DNA of 64,000 bases from Nostoc sp. UHCC 0702 (GTDB taxonomy: Bacteria; Cyanobacteriota; Cyanobacteriia; Cyanobacteriales; Nostocaceae): positions 4,317,918 through 4,381,917 of the forward strand of contig CP071065.1 of the NCBI GenBank assembly GCA_017164015.1. Reading direction: 5' to 3'. Under the pieces are notes generated by a model, which saw only the letters and a program-made list of their open reading frames with translations, had not been told where the DNA came from and did no database searches. The position numbers and the translations under genes were made by a program. Positions 54,206 to 63,259 of the stretch are shown piece by piece (the first letter of the stretch is position 1; every line of letters starts with the position of its first letter).

Positions 54206-55964
54206 TGATGTAAGTATTCAGGGAACTGGGGCAAATCAACTGACAGTGAGTGGCAACAATGCCTCCCGCGTGTTCAACATTTCTAATACCGGAACAGATG
54301 CCACGATTGATGCTTTGACAATTGCTAATGGCAATTCTGTTGACGGTGGCGGCATTAGTATCAACTCTAATGCTAGTTTGGTTTTAACAAATAGTACCAT
54401 CTCTAATAACAATTCAGGCGGTGGTTTTGGCGGTGGCGGCATTGCCAACACGAGCGGCACTGTTAACGTCATAAACAGTACTATCTCTGGCAATACGGCG
54501 ACCTTCGGTGGCGGCATTGCCAGTAATGGTACACTCACTGTCACCAACAGTACAATCTCTGGAAATACAGCAGGCTTATTTGGTGGTGGTATAGTTGCAG
54601 CGGGGGCAGTTACTCTTACTGGTAGCACTATTACTAATAATACTGCTGACTCTGATAACGATGGCAGTGGTAACGGTGGAGGAATTGCCAGTTTTGGAGG
54701 CACTATTACTGCTCAAAATACCATCATTGCTGGCAACTTTGATACTGGTAACGAAGCCCCCGATGTATTCGGTAATATCGCAGGTGATGCCAACAACCTC
54801 ATTGGCACCCTCGCAGGCGCATCCGGCACCATCGGTACGCTCAGCGATATCGTCAATCCCAACCCAGGACTAGCAGCTTTAGCCAATAACGGTGGCCCAA
54901 CCCAAACTCATGCCTTACTCGAAGGTAGTGCCGCCGTCAACGCTGGCAATAATGCTCTTATCCCCTCTACCGTTACCACCGATCAACGCGGTGCAGGTTT
55001 TCCCCGCATCATCGGGGGTACAGTTGACATTGGGGCTTATGAATCTCCTTTCGTTCCCAATCAACCCCCTGTCGCTGTTGATGATACTGCTACTACTGGC
55101 AAAAACACTGCCATTACCCTGAATGTAACGACGCTACTCGCTAACGACACTGATGCAGAAAACAATCCTCTGAGCATCAGTGCCGTTGCCAACGCCACCA
55201 ATGGTACTGTCACCCTCAACAATAACGGCACACCTACTAATTTTAGCGATGACACGGTTACCTTCACTCCCAACAACAACTTTAGTGGTAACGCCAGCTT
55301 TGAATACACTGTCAGTGATGGCAATGGTGGTACTGACATTGGTTTAGTGACAGTGGCTGTTGGTCAAAATATTGACGGCACTAACTACCCTGAAACCCTT
55401 AATGGTACTCCTGGTGACGATAAAATCCGTGGTTTGGCCGGCAACGATACTCTCAATGGTTTGGCTGGCAACGATATCCTCGACGGTGGTAAGGGTAAAG
55501 ACATCCTCACAGGTGGTACTGGTGCAGATACCTTTGTCTTAAATCCCAGTTATGGATGGGGCAATAACGGCAAAGATACGATTACCGATTTCAACTCTTC
55601 TGAGGGAGACAAGATTGGCCTGGCTGGTGGGTTAACCTACAATGATTTGACCTTCTCTGGGAATAATATTATTGTCCAAGGGTCATTTTTGATTAACATC
55701 AACCTACTGAATATTATCAATATTGGGCTGTTTGGCACGTCAGATTATACTCTGGCAACTCTTACGGGAGTTGATACTACTACCCTTACCCAGAATCCCC
55801 AGAGGTGTAATTGTTGTAGTGCTATAGTAAGTGTAGGGTGGGCAAATGTTTGCCCACCCTACAAGCTTGCTCCCCTGCACCCCTTGCCTACACCCCCCGC
55901 GCAATCCCAAACGACTCACCCCCCAACGTCACCCCAAGCGGTGCTACCACCACCTCGCGGCTAG
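54123..55964 (+). CDS. beta-helix (choice-of-anchor Q) / cadherin-like / RTX protein, 5' and 3' ends abnormal
   Basis: The 613-residue frame has a Gly/Asn-rich beta-helix (about 25-290, ending DQRGAGFPRIIGGTVDIGAYES), a cadherin-like domain (about 315-415; PPVAVDDTATTGKN, FTPNNNFSGNASFEYTVSDGNGG) and RTX repeats (about 425-480; GLAGNDTLNGLAGNDILDGG, LTGGTGADTF). Such proteins are exported by type I secretion through a C-terminal signal. It has no ATG start; its 5' end overlaps the FG-GAP fragment in another frame. The last 50 residues read through a REP palindrome and spacer into the next gene, so the natural stop is lost. Confidence 0.75.
   Translation: MLEETPLLQILSARSGSSATPPILSATDDVSIQGTGANQLTVSGNNASRVFNISNTGTDATIDALTIANGNSVDGGGISINSNASLVLTNSTISNNNSGGGFGGGGIANTSGTVNVINSTISGNTATFGGGIASNGTLTVTNSTISGNTAGLFGGGIVAAGAVTLTGSTITNNTADSDNDGSGNGGGIASFGGTITAQNTIIAGNFDTGNEAPDVFGNIAGDANNLIGTLAGASGTIGTLSDIVNPNPGLAALANNGGPTQTHALLEGSAAVNAGNNALIPSTVTTDQRGAGFPRIIGGTVDIGAYESPFVPNQPPVAVDDTATTGKNTAITLNVTTLLANDTDAENNPLSISAVANATNGTVTLNNNGTPTNFSDDTVTFTPNNNFSGNASFEYTVSDGNGGTDIGLVTVAVGQNIDGTNYPETLNGTPGDDKIRGLAGNDTLNGLAGNDILDGGKGKDILTGGTGADTFVLNPSYGWGNNGKDTITDFNSSEGDKIGLAGGLTYNDLTFSGNNIIVQGSFLININLLNIINIGLFGTSDYTLATLTGVDTTTLTQNPQRCNCCSAIVSVGWANVCPPYKLAPLHPLPTPPAQSQTTHPPTSPQAVLPPPRG
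55833..55862. repeat. perfect 14-bp stem palindrome
   Basis: GTAGGGTGGGCAAA and TTTGCCCACCCTAC are separated by two bases. This palindrome is frequent between cyanobacterial genes; here it lies inside the read-through tail of the RTX ORF and may also end transcription from both sides. Confidence 0.85.
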
Positions 55965-57024
55965 GGGATGCTTCCACCCTTCCAGCAACCACGGCCAAAA
56001 GCCCATGTTCCCTTGCCAGCCTGACAATCTGTTCTCCATCCTCTTCTGACTCTGTATAAATGGCAAATCCTGCACCATAATTGAACACCGAAAGCATCAT
56101 CGCTCTTCCGCCCTCAAGATGCTCCTCAACAAAGGTAAAGATTTCAGGCACCGGCAGCATCTTTTCCACCACGTACCGCAAAGGCTTCGCCGATCGCATC
56201 AACTTCTGCCAGCCATGTCCGGTGATGTTCTCCATCGCTGTGGGACGAATTCCTGCACGCAGTATCGCCTGTACCAACGGCGTGTAAAGATGCGAAGCCG
56301 CGTTCATCGCCTCCCAGAACTCCCGCCCACTCTTGAGTTTCGTTCTATAACCACCGGGGAGTGATTCAGCCAGCTTTCGCAGCGGCGTAAAGCCGTTCTC
56401 ATGGGGGCCAGAACTCTCAACCAAAACGATACTATTACCGGCACCCAGACGCGAACCATCGATGGGAGCAATACCAGGCGGCATAACCCCAAAAACTGAG
56501 CCAGCAATATCAAGCCGACCTGAAATAATCTTAGTTTTTAGTTGAGGAGTTTCCCCAGAGATGTAGACACACCCCACTCGTTTGCACGCCTCCACCACTC
56601 CATCGAGAAACCCGTCAAGGAAGGCGGGAGTAAAAATTGTTTCAGGAGTACTTGATGGCAGATATAACCCAAGAAGTACAGTTTGCATCCCAGAGGATGC
56701 AGCATCATTCGTGAGACAAGAGATGATTTTGATCCCGATGTTCCACCAAAAACGCCGCAGTTCTTCTTCACTGAGGTCATCAGGTCGAGTATCATCTGCG
56801 GTGCCGAGTCCTTCAGGGACAAGCGTCAGAGAAAGTTCTTGATTCCCCGCTTCCAAAAAAGGCGCGAGATTGAAACTGAAAGTGTTGGCGCTTCCTCCTA
56901 AACCCGATGCGGGTACTTTACCATAAGAGCTAGCAAAGCCAAGCGTGCGTTTTGCAGCTTCGATGAAGCGTCGCTTTGCAGCATCGAGAGTATCATAATC
57001 GACTTGATCGAGAGCTTGAGTCAT
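55888..57024 (-). CDS. AIR synthase (PurM)-like protein
   Basis: The 378-residue protein has the PurM/SelD fold pattern: SCLTNDAASSGMQTVLLGLYL (about 103), GCVYISGETPQL (about 150), VLVESSGPHENGFTPLRKL (about 200) and NITGHGWQKLMR (about 265). PurM makes aminoimidazole ribonucleotide. It is somewhat longer and differs around the phosphate loop, so it may be a paralog rather than the housekeeping enzyme. Its 3' end overlaps the read-through ORF of the RTX gene. Confidence 0.85.
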   Translation of the reverse strand: MTQALDQVDYDTLDAAKRRFIEAAKRTLGFASSYGKVPASGLGGSANTFSFNLAPFLEAGNQELSLTLVPEGLGTADDTRPDDLSEEELRRFWWNIGIKIISCLTNDAASSGMQTVLLGLYLPSSTPETIFTPAFLDGFLDGVVEACKRVGCVYISGETPQLKTKIISGRLDIAGSVFGVMPPGIAPIDGSRLGAGNSIVLVESSGPHENGFTPLRKLAESLPGGYRTKLKSGREFWEAMNAASHLYTPLVQAILRAGIRPTAMENITGHGWQKLMRSAKPLRYVVEKMLPVPEIFTFVEEHLEGGRAMMLSVFNYGAGFAIYTESEEDGEQIVRLAREHGLLAVVAGRVEASPSREVVVAPLGVTLGGESFGIARGV

Positions 57025-57039
57025 CGGGTTGGGATTAAA

Positions 57040-57092
57040 GTCAGTTGTCAGTTGTCAGTTGTCAGTTGTCAGTTGTCAGTTGTCAGTTGTCA
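57040..57092. repeat. GTCAGTT heptamer array
   Basis: Seven tandem copies directly upstream of the PurM-like gene. Confidence 0.88.
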
Positions 57093-57141
57093 GGAGGAAA
57101 GATATTGATTCTAAATTCTGACTTTTAACTCTTAACTCCTA

Positions 57142-57290
57142 ATATCATGTCCGGGTAATTAGTTATGTTTCCCACAGTCCTTAAACCCCACCCCCAACCC
57201 CTCCCCGTCAACGGGGAGGGGATGCAAAGCATAGCTTTGGTGGGGTGGGGTTCTTCGAGTGTCATAAGCAATAAGCAAAGGACATGATAT
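57142..57290. repeat. 149-bp MITE-like element
   Basis: Perfect 11-bp terminal inverted repeats (ATATCATGTCC at 57142-57152; complement at 57280-57290) enclose a CCCCACC.../GGTGGGG stem and a CTCCCCGTCAACGGGGAG hairpin. The same 11-bp end occurs at 37688-37698 without a partner. Confidence 0.8.
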
Positions 57291-57315
57291 AACTCCTAAC
57301 TCCTAACTCTTAACT

Positions 57316-57522
57316 TTAAAACACTTCGTCTTCTATACCACGCCACCATTCACCCAAATTCATCAAGTCTTGGTGTATATCTGCTAACTCATTAAAATAA
57401 GCATCTTCTGAAAGACTGGCCCGGCGTTCTTGTAATTTCTTGAGGCGCAGTTGTACCAATAGCCAAGGTTTGGCAATACTATCTGTTGCTTCTAGGTATT
57501 GTGCTAGTTGTGTGCTGTCCAT
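57316..57522 (-). CDS. small conserved-looking cyanobacterial protein
   Basis: The 68-residue protein starts MDSTQLAQYLEATDSIAKPW and is mostly helical, with a coiled-coil-like middle (LRLKKLQERRASLSEDAYFNELADIHQDL). No family function is known. The start at 57522 is preferred over 57549 because the extra residues are atypical. Possibly convergent remnants flank it. Confidence 0.65.
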   Translation of the reverse strand: MDSTQLAQYLEATDSIAKPWLLVQLRLKKLQERRASLSEDAYFNELADIHQDLMNLGEWWRGIEDEVF

Positions 57523-57930
57523 GTATTTTATTGTAATTTTTAATGTCACTACTTCCTAAAATACATGAGACAGTTCACACTGAGAGAGAAAATTACAGGA
57601 GGCGGGAGTTACTCCTTTCCCGCCCGAAGATTACTGTTTAGGCAGCTCTTGAGCAGGGGTGCAGGGGTGCAGGGGTGCAGGGGAGCAGGGGAGAAAAAAT
57701 GGCATCGGTCATCTGACAGCGGGAAGGGAGTAGGAGTTAGGAGTTGGGAGGCGCAAAGGCGGGAAGTTATTTCTCCCTCATCCCCCGGTTGGTGAGTTTC
57801 GACTACGCTCAACTACCGCGAAGTCGAACCACATCCCCCCATCTCTCTATCCCCCCTGCTCCCCTGTGCCCCTAATCCCCACTCCCTGCGGTCGTGGGGG
57901 CCCCGAGTTCCCCTGCTCCCCATCCCCTAC
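57523..57930. repeat. spacer with GGGGTGCA and CCCCTGCT repeats
   Basis: About 400 bases without a gene. It holds GGGGTGCA units (57657-57688), a CAACTACCGCGAAGTCGAAC-type segment (57811) that also occurs reversed-context at 24937, and CCCCTGCTC units near 57856 and 57911. Confidence 0.7.
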
Positions 57931-60015
57931 CTAGGGTGTCGCCAGGAAGTTAGAAATGGGACTGCTGCTACCATTACGACCAACAGATGGGATCTCTATG
58001 AGGTCATCTGTGGCTTTTCCTGTGCCGTCACCGGTGACGTAGGTTTGATCTCCTGGATGTCCATTAGGGACGAACAACTGCGGATGGTCGAAGGGTGCTT
58101 TCTGATAGCGGACTCGCTCATCAGTAAGGGACTTCAAGAATGCCACCAGTGCCTGTTTGTCTTCATTGCTCAGCCCCAACGGAGGAAGGCGAGGTACATT
58201 TGGATTGTCATCCCCCGCACCCCGATTGTAGAAATCAACGACTTGCTCCAAGGTCAACATTCCACCGTTGTGCATGTAGGGAGCAGTCAGTTCGACGTTG
58301 CGGAGTCCAGGTGCTTTAAATAATGCAAGCGATTCTACTGTATCAGTGTCGCCAGGCGTGATATTGGGATATTCACCAAAGACTTTTTTGAAGATTTCTT
58401 TGTCTTTGGCTATCTCGGCCTCCGATAGCGATCGCGATACAGGCATTTGCCCATCCTCACCACCTACGCCCAAATCTTCAAGTTCGGGAGTAACGCCAAT
58501 TTTGAAGAAGCCAGTATCTTCAATCGGGTTTCCGGGTGCTGGCGATCGCGTGAGTCGTCCGTTGTTCTGCACGTTCCTCACGGAAGCAGCTGTGAATTCT
58601 GCTCCCGCGTGGCAAGCGATACAAAACTTATTCTGAAAAAGATCCAAACCCCGCTTTTGCGTGTCACCGAAATCCTTGTTATACTTGTCCGGGTTTTCCA
58701 AGTATTGGTCAATCGGTGCATTGTCTGATACTAATGTAGACTCATACATTTGCACCGCTAGCCCGAAGAAGAGCGAGAAGTTGTACTCTAATTGGGTATA
58801 TTCCTCAGTGGTACTTGAAAGATCCGGCAGAAGCACGACTTTGCGGCTATTTCCGTTGGCTTTATCAACCTGGACTAACTGGGTAGATTGCCACCACTGT
58901 GGCTTGAAGGCGTCTTTGATCAGCTGCTTGTATGTAACCTTCAACCCCTTTCCAGTGCCGCTGCGATACTCACCTAAAACACTGTCCTGGGAATCTACGA
59001 CTTGTTTGGCAAGCGGTTTGAGAGGAAGTAAGTTTTTAGCAAGGTCTCTAGGGAGAAGCAGCTTCTTGGTTTTGAGAATGTTCAATAAATTGTCTAGCAG
59101 CCCTGACCCAAATTGATCGCCAATTTCCTCGAATGTGCGACCGTCTGCGGACATCTCGAAGGCACTCAGCGGTGGCCCCACTGCTTGGGAAGCTAGAGAC
59201 GAATTCTTGAGTTGGACACTCACTGCTGTGAGCGGACTTAAGAGAGTGTTTGCCTTGTAAACTTTAGCATTAGGGTTTCTTGTTCCAAAGGGATCTACCC
59301 CGTTGAAGACGTTCTGCGCCCTTCCGTCCCAAAAGTTGCGGAAGTTGAACACCGCATTGATCACAGTTGGGGTGTTGCGTGGTTCGACTCGCCGGACTTC
59401 AGTACCTCCGACGTTGAAGACAGGATCGTCTACTTGAGTCACGCTGTTGTTGGTACTGTCGTACTTGGAATTGAAGACCCCTTGGGAGGAGGCTACATCG
59501 TTACTGTCCGACAGAACAGTTGAAGTACGGACATTGGGATCTGCCAGTTTGTGAAATGGGAAATCTTCTTTTTTAAGTGTGTAGTTCGGCTGACCGATAC
59601 TGAAAGTAGTATCTGGATTGGCGCTTTTGTCGGCATTTACGCGCAAAATCCCCGGACTTAGCTGGTTTTTGGCTCTGTTGTCTGCGCCAGCATGGAAATG
59701 GCAACTAGCACAGGACGTGATGCCATCGCTACCGACTTGCATGTCCCAAAAAAGGGACTTTCCTAGAGCGATCGCAGCTTTCTCATCTTTCACGAAGTCT
59801 GCAAGATTTTCCGGCTTGGGAATCGCTACATTTTTGAGCGGTACTAAAGAAGGCGCTAGCTGGGCTGATACAGTATGTCCGGCGAGTATGGCGATCACAA
59901 CAATCACTGCGATCGCCATACTGCTTTTGATTCTTTTTGACAACCTGAATGCCAAGTTAGTAACTCTGGCTAATACAGCAGCCACAAATATGGTGCTACT
60001 TTGAATTTTTTTCAT
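57931..60015 (-). CDS. di-heme cytochrome c peroxidase / MauG-family protein
   Basis: The 694-residue protein has a signal anchor (about 32-52), two heme c sites CASCH (about 102-106) and CIACH (about 463-467), TPTVINAVFNFRNFWDGRA between them and APYMHNGGMLTLEQVVDFYNRG near the end (distal heme ligand region). Members reduce H2O2 or oxidise proteins in the periplasm. It is much longer than bacterial CcpA (about 350), with an insert of about 250 residues between the hemes. Confidence 0.9.
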   Translation of the reverse strand: MKKIQSSTIFVAAVLARVTNLAFRLSKRIKSSMAIAVIVVIAILAGHTVSAQLAPSLVPLKNVAIPKPENLADFVKDEKAAIALGKSLFWDMQVGSDGITSCASCHFHAGADNRAKNQLSPGILRVNADKSANPDTTFSIGQPNYTLKKEDFPFHKLADPNVRTSTVLSDSNDVASSQGVFNSKYDSTNNSVTQVDDPVFNVGGTEVRRVEPRNTPTVINAVFNFRNFWDGRAQNVFNGVDPFGTRNPNAKVYKANTLLSPLTAVSVQLKNSSLASQAVGPPLSAFEMSADGRTFEEIGDQFGSGLLDNLLNILKTKKLLLPRDLAKNLLPLKPLAKQVVDSQDSVLGEYRSGTGKGLKVTYKQLIKDAFKPQWWQSTQLVQVDKANGNSRKVVLLPDLSSTTEEYTQLEYNFSLFFGLAVQMYESTLVSDNAPIDQYLENPDKYNKDFGDTQKRGLDLFQNKFCIACHAGAEFTAASVRNVQNNGRLTRSPAPGNPIEDTGFFKIGVTPELEDLGVGGEDGQMPVSRSLSEAEIAKDKEIFKKVFGEYPNITPGDTDTVESLALFKAPGLRNVELTAPYMHNGGMLTLEQVVDFYNRGAGDDNPNVPRLPPLGLSNEDKQALVAFLKSLTDERVRYQKAPFDHPQLFVPNGHPGDQTYVTGDGTGKATDDLIEIPSVGRNGSSSPISNFLATP

Positions 60016-60521
60016 GCTTTGATATCAACATTGCTACTCTTTGCTCAGGGTTGAAGCGTTACAGATCCAAACGTTCCACGTATTTTTTTGTTATTTCTGA
60101 ATGTCAAACTTTAGCGATTTACCAAGGGCATTCCTCTATCTTTAACAATTTATTCCCACTAAAAAAGCAGTTACTTTGGTAATTCCAGCAAGTAGGATTG
60201 CTTTCAAAAGCAGCTAGCTCTGTCTAGTTTTTATCAAGTTTGTTGGCAGTTTATAACTCTTTCATCAAATTTTTTAGTTTTATTTTCTATGTATAAATTT
60301 GAGTATGAAGCTTTTGACACTTCAGCATAATTTATTTACAAATTCTTTATTAAATGGCTCTCTGTTGTAAAGTTTTAGCTTGTGCGTCAAATTGAGCCAG
60401 TCTTGTGGTAGATACAGGGCGAACGCATATAAATATTGACGAGCCAGAATAAGAGTGGAATGCACAAGACCCCAATCACATAAGACTTTCAGGAAATAAA
60501 ATATTCAGGCGTTGCATAAAT
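60016..60521. other. spacer upstream of the peroxidase gene
   Basis: About 500 AT-rich bases with no ORF; a peroxidase promoter is expected near 60030-60200. No operator palindrome was recognised. Confidence 0.4.
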
Positions 60522-60571
60522 GCGGGATGAATTGAGATTTTTAACCAAAGGTAAATGTCAATTCTTCCCGC
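60522..60571 (-). terminator. hairpin downstream of the MOSC-ATL gene
   Basis: GCGGGATGAATTGA (60522-60535) pairs with TCAATTCTTCCCGC (60558-60571) with one mismatch. It lies 31 bases after the stop of the minus-strand gene. It may be a terminator or an IS end; GCGTTGCATAAATGC beside it looks IS-like. Confidence 0.4.
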
Positions 60572-60601
60572 CTTTGGGATGCCAGTTGCGTAAGTCCTGG
60601 T

Positions 60602-61387
60602 TTATTTTAAGTATATAGTCTTATCTTCCCATAAGTAATCATGAATCAATACACAATATTTATTGTCTTCAATCGATAAATCTGCATTACATAAAACCTG
60701 AATGCCTTCAGCTTCTAACTTGTTTTTCTGATTGAAGGCAAACTTTATTAAATTTCCTTGAGAATCTAATATTCTATGTATTGGATAAACGGTTGCAGCA
60801 GCTTTTTTAATATATGTTGGAATAGCTCTGATATAGCTATTATCTACACCTATGGCTTGAATAATATGTTTATAACTTACTACTTTACCAGATGGAACTT
60901 TTCTTAAAAGCTCTAAAAAACGTTCATAAGGATTTTCAGGTAAAGCGGGAAACATATTAGTTTGAATCTGAACTTTACTACCAACCTCTACTGTACCTGA
61001 TTTAATAATTACACCTAAAATTCCTCTCTTATATTGAATGCTTTTTAATGATTTTACTAAGTGAGCTATTCGCTTACAGGGTTCGCAGTAAAAAGTTAGA
61101 CGAATTGCAGCGCCACTCTCAAAAGTTATAACAGAGCCAGGTATAAAGTATTCAGTTTGAATACCTGCGATCGCAATATTTTCTCGTAATTCTCCAGGGT
61201 TAATTTTAAGTTCTGCAATATCTTCATATCTAATCACTAAAACTTGTCTGGGGCTTATAGGATTAGCATTAATATCACTTTCAATACCATGACCTACTTT
61301 TAAATTTATTCTTTTGCATTCGACCATTCCAACACCTTGTTTTTGCTTAGTAAAAAGATGTAGTATAGAGCCGTATTCACTAGACAT
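60602..61387 (-). CDS. MOSC domain fused to an alkyltransferase-like (ATL) domain
   Basis: The 261-residue protein has an N-terminal MOSC domain (about 15-140; VECKRINLKVGHGIESD, RQVLVI, GELRENIAIAGI, CEPCKRI) and a C-terminal MGMT DNA-binding domain (about 150-230; NPYERFLELLRKVPSGKVVSY, PTYIKKAAATVYPIHRIL). In MGMT the active site is PCHR; here YPIHR has no Cys, as in ATL proteins that flag alkylated bases. MOSC domains carry sulfur to metals via a Cys. This pairing is unusual. Confidence 0.82.
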   Translation of the reverse strand: MSSEYGSILHLFTKQKQGVGMVECKRINLKVGHGIESDINANPISPRQVLVIRYEDIAELKINPGELRENIAIAGIQTEYFIPGSVITFESGAAIRLTFYCEPCKRIAHLVKSLKSIQYKRGILGVIIKSGTVEVGSKVQIQTNMFPALPENPYERFLELLRKVPSGKVVSYKHIIQAIGVDNSYIRAIPTYIKKAAATVYPIHRILDSQGNLIKFAFNQKNKLEAEGIQVLCNADLSIEDNKYCVLIHDYLWEDKTIYLK

Positions 61388-61461
61388 AAATATTTTTATT
61401 GCAACGATTAAATAATACAGTACAGTTCATCAATTCGTAAGGCACTACCCGCAAGTAGATC

Positions 61462-62286
61462 ATGGACAAGCTAAAACAAACAATCATCAGCTACTCCACC
61501 AAAGACCTAGAACAGCGTAAAAATTGGTACTCGCCAGCAGCAGAAGCTTACAACAAAGCAAGACCCCGCTATCCACAAAATTTGATCGACCAAGTTGTGG
61601 AAGTTGCTCAACTCTCCAGTGACTCAAAAATTTTGGAGGTGGGATGTGGCCCTGCAACTGCAACGGTAGCATTCGCGCAACTAGGTTGCTCGATGATTTG
61701 CTTAGAACCAAACCCAGATTTTTATCAGTTAGCTCAACAGAATTGTCAACCTTATTCTCATGTAGAAATTCAAAATACATCCTTTGAAGAATGGACGTTA
61801 GAGTCTGTTAAATTTGATGCTGTCTTAGCAGCAAGTTCTTTTCATTGGATATCACCAGAAGTAGGATATCCAAAAGCAGCAAATGCTTTACAAGAGAATG
61901 GTTATCTAATTTTATTGTGGAATAAGGAACTTCAACCCTGCTATGAAGTGTACCAACGTTTATCTCAAGTCTATCAAGTCCATGCTCCATCTCTTGACAG
62001 ATATGAAGATAGAAACACTCAAGAAAATATCTTAAAAGTATTGGGAAATCTGGTTATTGATTCTAAGCTCTTCAAAGACTTAATTTTCGGACAAGTAATA
62101 TGTGATGTTACTTACACCGTTGATGAATATCTCATGCTTTTAAACACTTATTCTCCCTACCTCAAGTTAGAACCACACAGCAAAAAGCGCTTATTTGCAG
62201 AATTAAGGCATCAGATAGAACATAGCTTTGGAGGTAGTCTTCAACTTTCATATATCTCCGCTTTTCATATTGCCCAAAAAATCTAA
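61462..62286 (+). CDS. class I SAM-dependent methyltransferase
   Basis: The 274-residue protein has motif I ILEVGCGPATATVAFA (about 54-69), the acidic end of strand 2 in CLEPNP (about 78) and FDAVLAASSFHWISP (about 115). The fold is that of ubiquinone/trans-aconitate-type methyltransferases; the substrate is unknown. It is divergent from the MOSC-ATL gene with 74 bases between starts. Confidence 0.9.
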   Translation: MDKLKQTIISYSTKDLEQRKNWYSPAAEAYNKARPRYPQNLIDQVVEVAQLSSDSKILEVGCGPATATVAFAQLGCSMICLEPNPDFYQLAQQNCQPYSHVEIQNTSFEEWTLESVKFDAVLAASSFHWISPEVGYPKAANALQENGYLILLWNKELQPCYEVYQRLSQVYQVHAPSLDRYEDRNTQENILKVLGNLVIDSKLFKDLIFGQVICDVTYTVDEYLMLLNTYSPYLKLEPHSKKRLFAELRHQIEHSFGGSLQLSYISAFHIAQKI

Positions 62287-62460
62287 ATAAGTAGCCATCA
62301 TGAACTGCCTAGACCACAAAGAATAAAAAATATTTGTGTCTTGGTGTCTTTTGCGGTTCTTTGATTTTTTACCACTAAGGCACAAAGACAAGGGCAGTTG
62401 CGTGGGCGTGTTCCCCGACTTGAGCAAACTGCCCGCACAAAGTATTTTCAAGCACCAAAA

Positions 62461-63120
62461 TTATTCATCAATACAATTAGGAATACCTACAACGGCGCAA
62501 GGAAAATTAGAACCTAGTGTTTGAATAATCGGATGATTAACAGATTTACACCCCAAAAAGAGTATATCAGCAGCTTCTAATTCCACAACTTTCTCAAGTT
62601 GTGTAGTAATGCTGCCAAACCGCAAATGTGCTTTGAAAGAACCTTGCCATTCTTCAGCTAGACTGCGTGCTTGCCAAAGAATTCTGTCAGCTTCTTGGAG
62701 GGAAACTACTGTTTTTTCTTGTAAAGTTTGTGTAATTCCCTGCAATTTAGGCTGAGTTAATACGGGAGCCACCGATTTTGATACATCATTTACCGGACAC
62801 TCAAAAACTGGCAGGCGTTTTGCAAAGCTGAAAATATTTGAATGTTCACTATTGTGATTGTCTGCTACTACGTAAACGGCTTGCACTGTGACCTGATTGT
62901 TAGTGGCTAAACGCGTTTGATGAGCAATCCAGAAAGCGATATCTAGGGCGGTGTGACTGTTAGGGGAACCATCATAACCAACAATTAAGTTGACTGATTT
63001 TGCTTCCTGAACTTTGTTACAAAAGGCTTTTTCTGGCTCTGGTAGTAATACCATTTGCTCAATTAAATCATCTCTTCCTATGGCGCTTTGTAGACGCGCT
63101 AACATTGGCTTGATTTTCAC
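62461..63120 (-). CDS. universal stress protein family protein
   Basis: The 219-residue protein has a UspA-type fold: VNLIVGYDGSPNSHTALDIAFWIA (about 43-66) and a C-terminal VELEAADILFLGCKSVNHPIIQTLGSNFPCAVVGIP, where the usual ATP loop GxxGxG(S/T) is altered to GCKSVNHPIIQTLGS. A middle insert (about 85-150) is longer than in UspA. Its mRNA is predicted to begin with a ydaO c-di-AMP riboswitch 140 bases upstream. Confidence 0.87.
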   Translation of the reverse strand: MKIKPMLARLQSAIGRDDLIEQMVLLPEPEKAFCNKVQEAKSVNLIVGYDGSPNSHTALDIAFWIAHQTRLATNNQVTVQAVYVVADNHNSEHSNIFSFAKRLPVFECPVNDVSKSVAPVLTQPKLQGITQTLQEKTVVSLQEADRILWQARSLAEEWQGSFKAHLRFGSITTQLEKVVELEAADILFLGCKSVNHPIIQTLGSNFPCAVVGIPNCIDE

Positions 63121-63259
63121 AGCTTAAACTTCTCCCCAAGTAAGAATGAATGATGAATGAGAAGCAGGGCAACCAATTTTAGATTTTGGATTGAATGGCG
63201 AAATCCCTAATCTCAAATTGGTAGAGGAAACCCCAATAACAACTGGTATTACAGCCAAA

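Noticed and set aside
54236..54703. 155-residue reverse ORF in the beta-helix region
   Set aside because: Pro/Leu/Val-rich mirror of Gly/Asn repeats on the plus strand.
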